The notes beneath the pieces are model-generated. The model saw nothing but the letters and a program-made list of their open reading frames with translations. It was not told the origin of the DNA and did not search any database. From WHTK01 sp963711035 (GTDB lineage: Bacteria > Chloroflexota > Dehalococcoidia > DSTF01 > WHTK01), in assembly GCA_963711035.1 (NCBI GenBank), contig CAVQCN010000001.1, forward strand, positions 558,001-622,000: a stretch of 64,000 nt of DNA. The letters run 5' to 3'. Positions 8,573 to 17,218 of the stretch are shown piece after piece. Numbering within the stretch: the first letter of the stretch is position 1; every line of letters begins with the position of its first letter. Both the position numbers and the translations under genes were made by a program.

Positions 8573-9151
8573 AGCGACAACGGCAACTTGACAGACCGCG
8601 GCTCGGACAGTCTCAGCTGGGACGCGGAGAACCGCCTCACGTCGGCCACGGTGGACAGCGCCACGACCGACTTCGCCTACAACGGCGACGGCCTGCGCGA
8701 CTCCCTGACCTACGACAGCAACACGACGACGTTTACCTGGGACGTGAACGCCTCGGTGCCGCAGGTCCTGGACGACGGCGACTTCCGCTACGTCTACGGT
8801 CTGGGCCGCATCGCCGAAGTGGATGGCAGCGACAACGCCTACTACTACCTGCCGGACGGCCTCGGCTCGACCATGGCGCTGACGGACGCTGCGGGCGCAG
8901 TCGAGAACACCTACGAATACGATCCGTTCGGTGCGATTGAGCGCATCGTCAGGCTCGCAGGACAACGCGTTTACGTTCACGGGCGAGCAGACGGACGCGA
9001 GTACGAGCCTCGAGTACCTGCGGGCCGGTACTACGACCCGCAGACGGGAGGGTTTGTGAGCCGAGACCCCTTGACCGCGATACCGTTTTGGCCGGAGCAT
9101 CCGTATGCGTATGTGGGTTCCAGTCCTCAGAACTTCATGGATCCATACGGA
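8573..9151 (+). repeat. 579-bp direct repeat of Rhs core (other copy 7213-7791)
   Basis: The segment from AGCGAC(A/T)ACGGCAAC to the DPYGL codons occurs twice with the same length. It provides homology through which the downstream tip could replace the expressed one. Confidence 0.85.
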
Positions 9152-9673
9152 CTTCTTAGCCTCAACGACATCTCCGCCGCTCTTCGTTCTCTAAGACGGA
9201 GCGCAAGACACCTCGCAAAAGAAGGGGGGTTCGCTCTCAACAACTTCGGAGAAGCTGCGGTAAGCAGTGGCTCTTGGTGTATTGGTGATTCTACCTGCCG
9301 AAGTGTAGCCCTGACGGCGGCGATTCTTGGTGGCACAGTCGTGAGCGGCGGTGTCATTGATGCCGCTTTGGCAGGTGAAGTTGTTCTTGGCGGCTGGGAG
9401 GCAGTGCAGCTTACTGCAGGCGTAACCGCGGTTGGAACTGGAGTCACACTCGACCTCGTTAATGCGACGAATTCTTGTAGCAAGGCAGCGGGAACCTATG
9501 CCAAGATTGGCTCCTGTGCTGCGATTCCAGCCAGCGCTCTAAGTGGCACCTCGTCGCTTTCAGAGAGGATCGGTGTTCGCGTCCTTCCGCTCTTCGCGCA
9601 GAAAATCCTGATATTTGTTGATGATTTTGGTGGTGCCATCGGGCAGCTTCTTAACCATGCTTGGGGGAAATAA
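8573..9673 (+). pseudogene. Orphan second Rhs tip with different C-terminal domain
   Basis: Homology to the first Rhs gene starts exactly after the preceding stop codon (SDNGNLTDRGSD) and runs to DPYGL at 9140-9151. The first in-frame start is TTG 8588, giving 361 residues. Relative to copy 1 it has one extra base near 8937-8943 and one missing base near 9024-9030, so about 30 residues between (IERIVRLAGQ to EPRVPAGR) are read out of frame before the frame is restored at YYDPQTGG. After DPYGL the C-terminus is unrelated to that of copy 1 except for a short AKEGGFALNNFG-like stretch. This fits a silent orphan tip used as a recombination reserve. Confidence 0.8.
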
Positions 9674-9906
9674 TGCTTCGGGTATTAGGTCCTACTGGAA
9701 TCATTCTGGAAATCCTCAGCGTGGCTTGCATGATAGGGGCGATTGCCATCGGCGAATCAAACTTAGCCATTTTTTTCGCAGTGGCAGCACTACTCGGAGT
9801 TCCGTTAGCCTGTCTCCGAGCAACCGTGACGAATGACTTCGCATTGAGAGCTAAGGCGAGACGAGAGAGTGCACTGAAAAGGTACAAAGAAGGTAAAGAC
9901 CAGTAG
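9673..9906 (+). CDS. Small two-helix membrane protein, putative Rhs immunity protein 2
   Basis: The ATG at 9673 overlaps the stop of the second Rhs tip (TAATG). The 77-residue product has two hydrophobic helices (PTGIILEILSVACMIGAIAIG and LAIFFAVAALLGVPLACL) and a basic tail. Its position just after a toxin tip suggests an immunity protein. It is not similar in sequence to the first small protein at 8333, as expected for a different toxin. Confidence 0.55.
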   Translation: MLRVLGPTGIILEILSVACMIGAIAIGESNLAIFFAVAALLGVPLACLRATVTNDFALRAKARRESALKRYKEGKDQ

Positions 9907-10219
9907 GATTTGTGTCTTTAACGCATCTGAGTGGGATAACGCCGCGCGGGCGAGGCCTGACCTGGCAGAGCAGAAGACCTGATACGTATTACCAAACTCG
10001 GACAGTCCTAAGTCGGGCGCCTCGTTTCTGTTCAGAATCGAATTTCAAATCTCGCCACAGTCCCCCATCCGGAAGCCTTGCGTGCATTCCAAGACCTTCT
10101 AGAATCCCCTGTATGACATGCTTGTAAGGCTAGGTGGAGGACTGATTCGCTCAAACTCACAATGAGCTGCCTCGATAGATTCACACAGACAAGAGCGTAA
10201 GCGACACGTAGGCGCCGGC
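9907..10219. other. No gene recognised
   Basis: Between the second immunity-like gene and the second tRNA-Leu fragment I see no convincing ORF, terminator or RNA. It is probably the distal end of the Rhs island. Confidence 0.5.
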
Positions 10220-10274
10220 CTTAAAATCCGCCGTCCGCAAGGACTTGAGGGTTCGAGCCCCTCTCCCGGCACCA
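10220..10274 (+). repeat. att-like repeat copy 2: exact 55-bp tRNA-Leu 3' end
   Basis: These 55 bp, from the anticodon loop to CCA, are identical to 6578-6632, whereas the sequence on both sides differs. A broken tyrosine recombinase lies 86 bp away, pointing its 3' end at this site, the common arrangement of int and att. Confidence 0.9.
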
Positions 10275-10359
10275 TACAATTCGCATACGACATCTACCTA
10301 AAGCTGGCATCGCCTTTTGTTCGCATCCGCAGTTGTTCCAGCGATTTTGACAGCAACCG

Positions 10360-11509
10360 CTACGGATGCTTACAAACATCTACGGACGAAGAAGGTCGTC
10401 GAGGGACACCCGCAGCCTGTCTTTGCATGGTCGGCGAAACGTGATTGTAGAGGTCGAGGGTAACGGCAATCGTCGAGTGGCCAAGCATCTCCGACACCAC
10501 CTTGGGGTGAGTGCCCGGGGCCATCAACAACGTCGCCGCGGTGTGGCGTAGGTCGTGGAACCGAATCCTCGGTAAGCCGACGCGCTCGAGCAATGGGCAG
10601 AAGCAATGCCGCAGCAGGTGCGACGCCTCGACGAAGCCGCCGGTCGTGTTGGCAAAGACGAGCCTCTGATCATTCCACCCAACAGCCTCTCTGCGGTCTG
10701 GTTCACTCGGTGAGTCTTCAGGGCTTCAACAGCCAGACTGCCCAGCTCGATTCGCCGTCGTGATCGTCTCATCTTCGGGTCGGTGACCTGGAAGCCGTCC
10801 CTGGTGCGCTGGACGACCGTTACAGGTGGATGACGCCGTTGCCGAGGTCGAGGTCGGCCAATTGGAGCGCCGGCAACTCGCCCTGGCGCATGCCAGTCGT
10901 GAGCGCCAGGACGAAGAGCGCTTCGTACCGCTCACCTCTCACGGCCTCCAAGAACCGCCGAGCCTGCTCCGAATTCAGTGTCTTCATCTCCAGGCGCCGC
11001 GGCTTTGGCCGGATGGCGGCATCCAGGACGTTCCGCCCTACCAGATCCCAGAGCACCGCCTGCTTGAACGTCTTGTGCAACACCGCATGCAGCTGAAGAA
11101 TCGTCCCTTCTGACGAACCCGATTCCGACATCTGGGCGTACAGCCTCTGGATCTGCTGCGGAGTGTCTTCTCGAGGCGCAGGCTGCAACGCCGGCTTGGC
11201 GTGGCCCCGCACCAGCTGCTCGTAACGACTCCAGGTCCGCGGCTTGAGGGAGGCCTTCACGCTGGCGAGCCAGTCGTCGATGAAATCGGAGAACTTCTTG
11301 CGCTCGAATTTTGGCGGCAAGCCTGCCTGCTGGTTCTTGCGGCTAGCGTCCATCTTGGCCTTGGCCTCGGTATGTGTCTTCCCAAGAAAGAACTGGCGGC
11401 GACCAGAGACCACGATGTAGGCCTCCCAACGGCCGTCTTTTCGCGGGTAGATGGAGCCTTCGCCGTTAGCTCTCCGCCTGGCCGAATTTTTCCTTTCTGC
11501 GTAGGGCAT
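10360..11509 (-). pseudogene. Tyrosine recombinase (integrase), two frameshifts
   Basis: An integrase of about 380 residues is spread over three frames. Segment 1 (ATG 11509 to about 10826) has an AP2-like arm (GEGSIYPRKDGRWEAYI), the core-binding domain and the first catalytic Arg (TTGMRQGELPALQL). It hits TAA at GVIHL. Segment 2 continues VTVVQRTRDGFQVTDPKMRR to about 10680. Segment 3 contains the HxxR motif (FHDLRHTAATLL), LGHSTIAVTL and the Tyr nucleophile (DLYNHV). All catalytic residues survive, but the two shifts, near 10825 and 10678, should inactivate it. The target was presumably the adjacent tRNA-Leu end. Confidence 0.88.
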
Positions 11510-11992
11510 ACGCACGCTGGGCATCCCCACCACGATGGGCGTTCTCGTGTTCAAGGATTTCACGTACTCAGTTCCAGTCGATATCGGGACGCGCACTGTA
11601 AGAACCATAAGACACAACTGGAGAAACCAAGGCTCCGTCTCCGTGAGCGTGTCCAGGCGCGGATCATTGAGTCATTCAGTTAATCAGATTCCTGAGCAAC
11701 GTCTCGAAAATGGTTCGCTGGTCAAGACCGCCATGTCTCAGACGGAGATAGAACAAATACTAGGCGCATTGCAGGCTGGCAACTTCTCGCCCAATGTTCG
11801 AAGGCCTGGGCCTTACAGCTTGAGGTAACAGTGTGCTTAGACTTTTGGATGACACGACGACCTCATCGTTGTACCTGGCTCACAGTCACCTCACCCCTGG
11901 CGCGTTTGACATGTCACCAGATAGTGCCCGAAATTGCCGACTATAAGACAAATGTCTGTTCCTGTGTGTCGGTCACGATCGGAAGGAGAAAG
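11510..11992. other. No convincing gene
   Basis: This 480-bp stretch is less GC-rich than its surroundings. Open frames on both strands lack domain features or start sites. It contains a degenerate copy of the interspersed dyad at 11851-11873. Confidence 0.5.
11851..11873. repeat. Degenerate CACGAT-type dyad
   Basis: GACACGACGACCTCATCGTTGTA, the interspersed dyad in reverse orientation with a one-base longer spacer. It is intergenic. Confidence 0.4.
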
Positions 11993-12256
11993 ATGAAGCG
12001 ACACTTGCCATGGTCGATCGGTCTGCTTGCTGCGTTCACCTTGGTGGTTTCCGGAGTTGGTGGTGGCGTTCGAGATGCGCGCGCTTCAAACGTCGAAACA
12101 TGTACGGTCCCCTTGACGGATGTGCTGTCGCACGTGCCATCTCCGCTGAACTCCACCGACTACGGCTTGCCAGCCGTTCAAAGAGGCAACCTTCCAGCTG
12201 TCCAATTGCCGCCGCGCATGCGCTTCTTTCCGCCGGATCCTTGCCAACCTGCGTGA
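11993..12256 (+). CDS. Small exported protein of unknown function
   Basis: An 87-residue ORF with GGAAGGAGAAAG just before its ATG. The N-terminus MKRHLPWSIGLLAAFTLVVSG is a typical signal peptide, with possible cleavage after DARAS near residue 33. The mature part is Pro-rich with two Cys and matches no family I know. Its 3' end overlaps sequence on the other strand that trails the arsenite-permease remnant, so the last part may not be original coding sequence. Confidence 0.5.
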   Translation: MKRHLPWSIGLLAAFTLVVSGVGGGVRDARASNVETCTVPLTDVLSHVPSPLNSTDYGLPAVQRGNLPAVQLPPRMRFFPPDPCQPA

Positions 12257-12439
12257 TCGCGGCGGTAGCGCTCCAGAGGGCGAGCGTCAGGCCCTGAGCC
12301 AATTGGGATAAGTCTGAAGGTGCAGCCACGGGATGGCAGGCAATTGCGCCTCTGCAAAGACACTCCTCGCGGAATTGCGGTGCACAGGGACAACTGGGCT
12401 TATGCATTACTCCAGTGGTCGAGCTCGTGAGGTAGAACT

Positions 12440-12791
12440 GGTCTGCCCTCGCCAACATTCGCTTCGCCCAGAGGGTGACGTACACGAGGCTCACGAGAGC
12501 CGGCACTTCGATGAGAGGACCGACCACCCCGGCAAGGGCCTGGCCCGATTCGACACCAAACGTCGCGATGGCGACAGCAATGGCTAGCTCGAAGTTGTTG
12601 CCGGCCGCCGTGAACGCCAGAGTCGCCGTCCTCGCATAGCCCAGACCTTGTGCCCGGCCCCAGGCAAACGACGCGCTCCACATAAGAGCAAAGTAGACCA
12701 GGAGCGGTATCGCGATGCGCGCCGTCCAGCGGTTCCGCGTTGATCTTGTCGCGGCTCCAAGTTCAGCCAGCACGACTACATAAGGCGCCAA
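12440..12791 (-). pseudogene. C-terminal remnant of an ACR3-type arsenite efflux permease
   Basis: The frame carries ARIAIPLLVYFALMWSASFAWG, LAFTAAGNNFELAIAVAIATFG and GQALAGVVGPLIEVPALVSL, the last helices of ACR3 arsenite/proton antiporters. The N-terminal two thirds are missing, and after AKRML the frame runs on into unrelated sequence. No arsR or arsC is nearby. It is probably a relic from the same insertion-prone area. Confidence 0.75.
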
Positions 12792-12915
12792 AGGGTCGAA
12801 CGTTGTCGATGCCAGCCGGTCATAATAAGATGTTTTGGGTCGGGTTCAGTAGGGCGGCACAGACGACGCCGACAAAGCACCTTTATTGCCCTGATTACAA
12901 GACATTAGGAGACCG

Positions 12916-13134
12916 ATGAGGTTCGGAGGAAAGACAGTGAGCTTCTTTTGGAAATCAACGCTCGGCTTGTTCTTGCTGTTCGTGCTCATCCTTGCCTTCA
13001 ACTGGATCTATGATCCGACTAGCGAACACCTGACCGTCATTGGGTCGTACCTCGCCGCAGCGCTCAGCGGCTGGCTCTTCGCCTGGTTCGTCAGTTCCCG
13101 AAACTCGAATCAAAGAGGGAAGCCCATGCGCTAG
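12916..13134 (+). CDS. Small two-helix membrane protein
   Basis: A 72-residue ORF with AGGAG before ATG 12916. An alternative GTG at 12937 is also preceded by GGAGG and would give 65 residues. Helices are STLGLFLLFVLILAFNWIY and VIGSYLAAALSGWLFAWFV, followed by a basic tail. No family is recognised. Confidence 0.55.
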   Translation: MRFGGKTVSFFWKSTLGLFLLFVLILAFNWIYDPTSEHLTVIGSYLAAALSGWLFAWFVSSRNSNQRGKPMR

Positions 13135-13321
13135 AGCAGACCAACGATCTTTCATCACCGCTTCCTGATCTTAATGCGAGATGTTCGGCCAGCTCGTCAC
13201 ATCCATGACGGCGTCAACCCGAATTAGGTAGCCCGAAAGGCCAGAACTAGTCGGCTCCACAGTCGTTTTGGGGCGCCTGACCGCCTATCGTGTGAGGCAA
13301 TTACGCGAAGGAGGCCGGCCC

Positions 13322-14026
13322 TTGACGAACGAAGACCAATCAGAGGCAACGTCAGGCTCGGAAGATGAGGAGCGCCCGGGAGGCCGTGCCCGGCCAGAGC
13401 TTTCACCCCGCGAGGCAGAGGTGCTACGACTGCTCGGGCAGGGTCTAAGCAACCGGGAGATCGCCGAGCGCCTATATCTCTCGCGGCGCACCGTCGAGTT
13501 CCACGTCAGCCGGGTCCTGAGCAAGCTAGACGCCCGCAACCGCACCGAGGCCGCCTTCATGGCCTCGTCGCTCGATCTCTCCCCCGCTAGCGTGGCGGAT
13601 GAGCGCACGCCCGAAGAAGAGCCGGTGCCCGGTGAGTTCGACGATGTGGAGGCGCAGGTGGCACCGCCACCGGTTTCGCCGAGCCTGCCATCTGCGCCGG
13701 CCTCTGCGAGGCATTCGCACTTCTGGCCGGCGGCGCTCGTCGCCGTCGTCGTTGCGGCTGTGGCCATCATGCCACTTCTGAACATCAACCACGCTCACCA
13801 CGTCGACTTGGCCGGGGCGGCTCCTCTAGTCCCTGCCCCGCCTCTCGGCGCGCCGGTATTGACATCGGCGGGCACGGTGATGATTGCGGGTGATAAGGAA
13901 AGAAACGTCTACAGGATCCCGGAGGACTGTGAGGAACTCCTTGGCTTGGGCGTATATCCGGAAGGCGTCTGGTTGGAAGGCGGTCTGACACGAATCGGCC
14001 TGACGGTGTCCGACTTGTGTGGCTAG
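13322..14026 (+). CDS. LuxR-type HTH protein with C-terminal membrane anchor and outer domain
   Basis: The start is placed at TTG 13322, seven bases after AAGGAGG; an upstream start at 13268 lacks a ribosome site. Of 235 residues, about 25-85 are a GerE/LuxR HTH (LSPREAEVLRLLGQGLSNRE, LYLSRRTVEFHVSRVLSKL). A Pro/Glu-rich linker is followed by one membrane helix (FWPAALVAVVVAAVAIMPLL) and an outside tail with two Cys (EDCEELLG, SDLCG). No receiver or sensor domain precedes the HTH. The layout suggests a one-component regulator that signals from its external C-terminus across the membrane. This is inferred from topology. Confidence 0.75.
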   Translation: MTNEDQSEATSGSEDEERPGGRARPELSPREAEVLRLLGQGLSNREIAERLYLSRRTVEFHVSRVLSKLDARNRTEAAFMASSLDLSPASVADERTPEEEPVPGEFDDVEAQVAPPPVSPSLPSAPASARHSHFWPAALVAVVVAAVAIMPLLNINHAHHVDLAGAAPLVPAPPLGAPVLTSAGTVMIAGDKERNVYRIPEDCEELLGLGVYPEGVWLEGGLTRIGLTVSDLCG

Positions 14027-14114
14027 CTGTTGTTCCCATGAACGTTGTTTACAGGCGTGAAGCCGGCGGGTCTTCCGGGAGAACCTGAAGCTTGGCGAAG
14101 GCGGCAAGGAAGGG

Positions 14115-14132
14115 CACGACAACGACATCGTG
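14115..14132. repeat. Degenerate CACGAT-type dyad
   Basis: CACGACAACGACATCGTG lies between the LuxR-type gene and the VOC gene, with five-base arms and reverse orientation relative to most copies. Confidence 0.4.
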
Positions 14133-14271
14133 TGAATAGTCTAAAGCCTGGTCCAGCGTTGTTCTCGGCGAGGTAGTACGTCTGTGGGCCTCTCCCAACT
14201 CTTTTCAGCCCTTTCACGCAAAGCGGTTGGCACCGTCGAGAATATATAGACGGATCAGTTGGGAGGAAGCA

Positions 14272-14625
14272 TTGATATTCGGAGCCCACGTAATTCTCTA
14301 TAGCCGAAACGAAGCCGCGGACCGCGCCTTCTTTCGAGACATTCTCGGGTTCCCGGTGGTGGACGCTGGTCACGGCTGGCTGATCTTCGCGCTGCCTCCC
14401 TCCGAAGCAGCGATCCATCCCGCCGAGGAAACCTCGACCGATCTCTACCTCATGTGCGACGACATTGCCGCCGAGATGCAATCGCTCCAAGCCAAGGGCG
14501 TCAAATGCTCGGCCGTAGAAGAAGCACGCTGGGGTTCAACAACCAGGATCGTGCTCCCCGGTGGAGGAGAAGTTGGGCTATATCAACCGAGGCATGCTTC
14601 GCCACTGATTCCTCCAATCAAATGA
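14272..14625 (+). CDS. VOC-fold (glyoxalase/bleomycin resistance) protein
   Basis: The start is TTG 14272 with GGGAGG six bases upstream. The 117-residue product is a vicinal-oxygen-chelate half-barrel pair (AHVILYSRNEAADRAFFRDI, LGFPVVDAGHGWLIFALPPS, DLYLMCDDIAAEMQSLQAKG). Members are dioxygenases, glyoxalases or resistance proteins. The substrate cannot be told from sequence. It is isolated from its neighbours. Confidence 0.8.
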   Translation: MIFGAHVILYSRNEAADRAFFRDILGFPVVDAGHGWLIFALPPSEAAIHPAEETSTDLYLMCDDIAAEMQSLQAKGVKCSAVEEARWGSTTRIVLPGGGEVGLYQPRHASPLIPPIK

Positions 14626-14728
14626 CACCGGGGGAGCGATCCTCTGCGAGTGTTCCGGGCCAGGGCAAATCCAGTCCGTCTTCGGCTGTTCAGTAGATCA
14701 AGTGGCGCGGAGAGATCGGCGTGCGAGT

Positions 14729-14750
14729 GACACGATGGCCAGATCGTGTC
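14729..14750. repeat. CACGAT-N6-ATCGTG dyad, strong copy
   Basis: GACACGAT-GGCCAG-ATCGTGTC, a perfect 8-bp inverted repeat with a six-base spacer. It lies four bases beyond the stop of the diguanylate cyclase gene. Confidence 0.8.
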
Positions 14751-14753
14751 GCC

Positions 14754-15938
14754 CTACGCCGCCTTTCGATCGTCATTGGGCTCCACCGGCGCTCCGACCA
14801 GGACGATGTTGTTTTTGCCTCGACGCTTGGCCTCATACAGGGCTGCGTCAGCACTGTCGACGAGCACACTCGCTTCTCCTTGAACCGGTCTAGCGGAGCA
14901 GATGCCAACGCTGATAGACACGCCCTCGAGTTCGCCGCCAATCTTCACTCTGAGCCGCTCGAGAGTTCGCCTTGCGGAAGTGGCCGGCGTATCAGGCAGA
15001 ATCAAGGCGAACTCATCGCCGCCCACCCGATACGCATGCTCGGCGCCTTCATGAGAGTGCAGCAGTATCTGCCCGAGAGCCGTTAGAAGAGTGTCGCCCG
15101 AGGCGTGTCCCCGGCTGTCGTTGATCTCCTTGAAGTCATCCAGGTCCATCATGACTACACTTAGTTCAGACCCGTCCAGGGCTGCTCGCGCCACTTCGCG
15201 TCGCAGGTCCTCTTGAAACGCCCTGTGGTTGCCAAGCGAGGTCAAGCTGTCGGTCAACGCAACCAGTTCTAGGCGTCTGCGCTCAACCATGTTTAACGCG
15301 TCCTTGCGCTCGTAGTGGTATATGACGAACAGGAGCAAGACAAGAATCGGCAGGCCGAGGCCAATTGCAGCCAGTACTCGGTCTGAGCTTCGGTGAAAGC
15401 CGGTCTGCAACCGTGCTAGTCCTGAAGAAGCATTTATCCTGCTCTGTTCCGTAGGGCCCGCCAGCAACTCCGTGATCCGATCGAGCACCGACGGATCCGC
15501 GGGAATGACAAACGTCGACGACGGAGGGAGAGTGCCATTGAGCATCTGCACGCCGAGGGACAGCCGCTGACCATACTTTGCGTCGAGCTCAGCCATAAGA
15601 CCACGGTCCGAGTCGGTTCCAAGCGTCTTGATCTGTGATTCGGCACTGAAAATCTCTTCGATCGCGGCCAAGAGCGGCGCCTTCTCCGCAGGGTCCCGTG
15701 TATCGCTGAATCTCTGGTAGTGGCTCTCCGTCTTCGCCACCGCCAAACTGAGGTCTGTATAGGCGTTACCGAGAGCTGTCTGCCGGGAAACCGTCTCCAT
15801 GCGGTTCCTTGTATTCACCAGGTTGGTCACGGTGAGCAACGCGATAGCGGTCAAGACCCCGCCGGCCAGGAAAATTGCGAGAAGGGCGAGATTTCGCGCC
15901 GGGACGCGTGGTCTGTCCAAATGGCTGAAAACCCTCAA
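14754..15938 (-). CDS. Membrane-bound diguanylate cyclase (GGDEF)
   Basis: A 394-residue protein. One N-terminal helix (LALLAIFLAGGVLTAIALLT), an extracytoplasmic alpha-helical sensor of about 155 residues and a second helix (VLAAIGLGLPILVLLLFVIY) are followed by a GGDEF domain with DSLTSLGNHRAF, MMDLDDFKEIND and an intact active loop YRVGGDEFALIL. It should make c-di-GMP. No RxxD inhibitory site precedes the GGDEF motif. No EAL domain is present. The gene is flanked by an interspersed dyad at each end (14729 and 16094). Confidence 0.92.
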   Translation of the reverse strand: MRVFSHLDRPRVPARNLALLAIFLAGGVLTAIALLTVTNLVNTRNRMETVSRQTALGNAYTDLSLAVAKTESHYQRFSDTRDPAEKAPLLAAIEEIFSAESQIKTLGTDSDRGLMAELDAKYGQRLSLGVQMLNGTLPPSSTFVIPADPSVLDRITELLAGPTEQSRINASSGLARLQTGFHRSSDRVLAAIGLGLPILVLLLFVIYHYERKDALNMVERRRLELVALTDSLTSLGNHRAFQEDLRREVARAALDGSELSVVMMDLDDFKEINDSRGHASGDTLLTALGQILLHSHEGAEHAYRVGGDEFALILPDTPATSARRTLERLRVKIGGELEGVSISVGICSARPVQGEASVLVDSADAALYEAKRRGKNNIVLVGAPVEPNDDRKAA

Positions 15939-16302
15939 GGCGCGATTCCACAGCGTGGGAGCCTGCGGGAACTCCCTTGATCGTTCACCATACTGGATTA
16001 TCGACTTCGTTCTCAGGCAAGCTGACCCCTCGGCACCTCACACTGAACCCAATACCAAGTGCCTGTGCCGAGCGAACGCAGAAGCAGCCAACATGACACC
16101 ATGACTCCATCGTGTCACGGCCTTCTACTAAAGCGCGACGCAGCGGCTACACAGATTGTCCTCATTTGCGCCAAAGCGCCCGATGACAAACGCGGCCCTC
16201 CGATCGACATATCCCCTTCTCACCCCTAGTCCCGGACTGAACCGTAGCAGACTAGATTTGGTCAAGGTCGGCAAGCGCCCGGTGGTGAGTCAGTTTGATT
16301 GG
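15939..16302. other. Intergenic, no gene seen
   Basis: It holds the promoter side of the diguanylate cyclase gene and a strong interspersed dyad at 16094-16117. The open frames here have no supporting features. Confidence 0.5.
16094..16117. repeat. CACGAT-N6-ATCGTG dyad, strong copy
   Basis: TGACACcATGACTCCATcGTGTCA, arms of nine bases with one mismatch. It lies 156 bp upstream of the diguanylate cyclase start. Confidence 0.75.
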
Positions 16303-16434
16303 TCAGACCGAGTCCGTGCTCATAAGGTAGTACCAGTAGCCAAGCAATAGGCTGAAAAGCCAGACCATGTGTCCATCGCTAAGCCACTCTGCGTAGCTGG
16401 CGTAAAGAAGTCCTGATTTCTTGTCTCTCCTCAT
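16303..16434 (-). CDS. 43-residue membrane protein at end of ABC exporter operon
   Basis: ATG 16434 follows AAGGGA at five bases. The product begins MRRDKKSGLLYASYAEWL and has one hydrophobic helix (MVWLFSLLLGYWYYLM). It starts 34 bp after the ABC permease stop on the same strand, which supports it as a real short gene and possible subunit or regulator of the exporter. No family is recognised. Confidence 0.5.
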   Translation of the reverse strand: MRRDKKSGLLYASYAEWLSDGHMVWLFSLLLGYWYYLMSTDSV

Positions 16435-16468
16435 AATGTCCCTTGGCTTGAGATAGCGCAGGGCGCCT

Positions 16469-17218
16469 CTAGATTTCGCGTCGTTCCAATCGCCTCAGAC
16501 TAAACCACAAGCCCATGGCGGCAACGACTGTCGCCACGGACGCGGGGCGCAGAAGCGCAACGACGCTGCTTCCCTTCACCAGCGCGGCCGGCGCATTACC
16601 GAGGCTCGTAGGTAGCCAGGCACTCACCGCAGGTATTGCCGTGAGGATGTCGGGCACTGTTAGAAGAGCGAGGGCGATGAGAACGCCGCCGATGGTGCTG
16701 CGAGACCAGGCTACGGCCAAAGCGGCTAGGGCGATAACGTAGACGTAGAACAGCATCCCATAGGCCAAGCCAGCAAGTAGGCGCAGAACGGGCAAACCGC
16801 CGAGGAGGAGCGCCGTCTCGTACCAGGCAAGCAGGGCGCCGAGCAAGAAAGTCAGCGCAACTCCGATCGCATAGATGGAGTAGCGAAGCAAGAGGAGGCG
16901 CCTTACGGAAACGCGCGTGCGCAGAAATATGGCAACATCAGCCTCAGCGTCAAAATTGAGGGCGCCGATAGCTACGACGACAGCGAGCAGCACTCCTAGC
17001 TGCGTCGCGTTCCCGAGGTACTGGACAATGCCATCGACCGGCTGCGCCGGCGGCACGGTTATTTGAATTCCGTTGCCGTTGCCGAGATGGGAGATGATTG
17101 CTTCCTGGTAGCGGGCCATCAGCGGTCCCATGATGCCGAAAAGCAGAAAAACAGCTAGAAGTCCCGGTCCGCGCCAAGTGCGGACCAGGCGCAGCAGCTC
17201 CAGCTTCAACAGACTCAT
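16469..17218 (-). CDS. ABC-2-type transporter permease
   Basis: A 249-residue protein with about six membrane helices, starting LLKLELLRLVRTWRGPGLLAV, typical of ABC-2 exporter permeases. An extracellular loop of about 25 residues follows helix 1. The ATG at 17218 overlaps the ATPase stop (ATGA). It acts with the ATPase to export an unknown substrate. Confidence 0.85.
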   Translation of the reverse strand: MSLLKLELLRLVRTWRGPGLLAVFLLFGIMGPLMARYQEAIISHLGNGNGIQITVPPAQPVDGIVQYLGNATQLGVLLAVVVAIGALNFDAEADVAIFLRTRVSVRRLLLLRYSIYAIGVALTFLLGALLAWYETALLLGGLPVLRLLAGLAYGMLFYVYVIALAALAVAWSRSTIGGVLIALALLTVPDILTAIPAVSAWLPTSLGNAPAALVKGSSVVALLRPASVATVVAAMGLWFSLRRLERREI

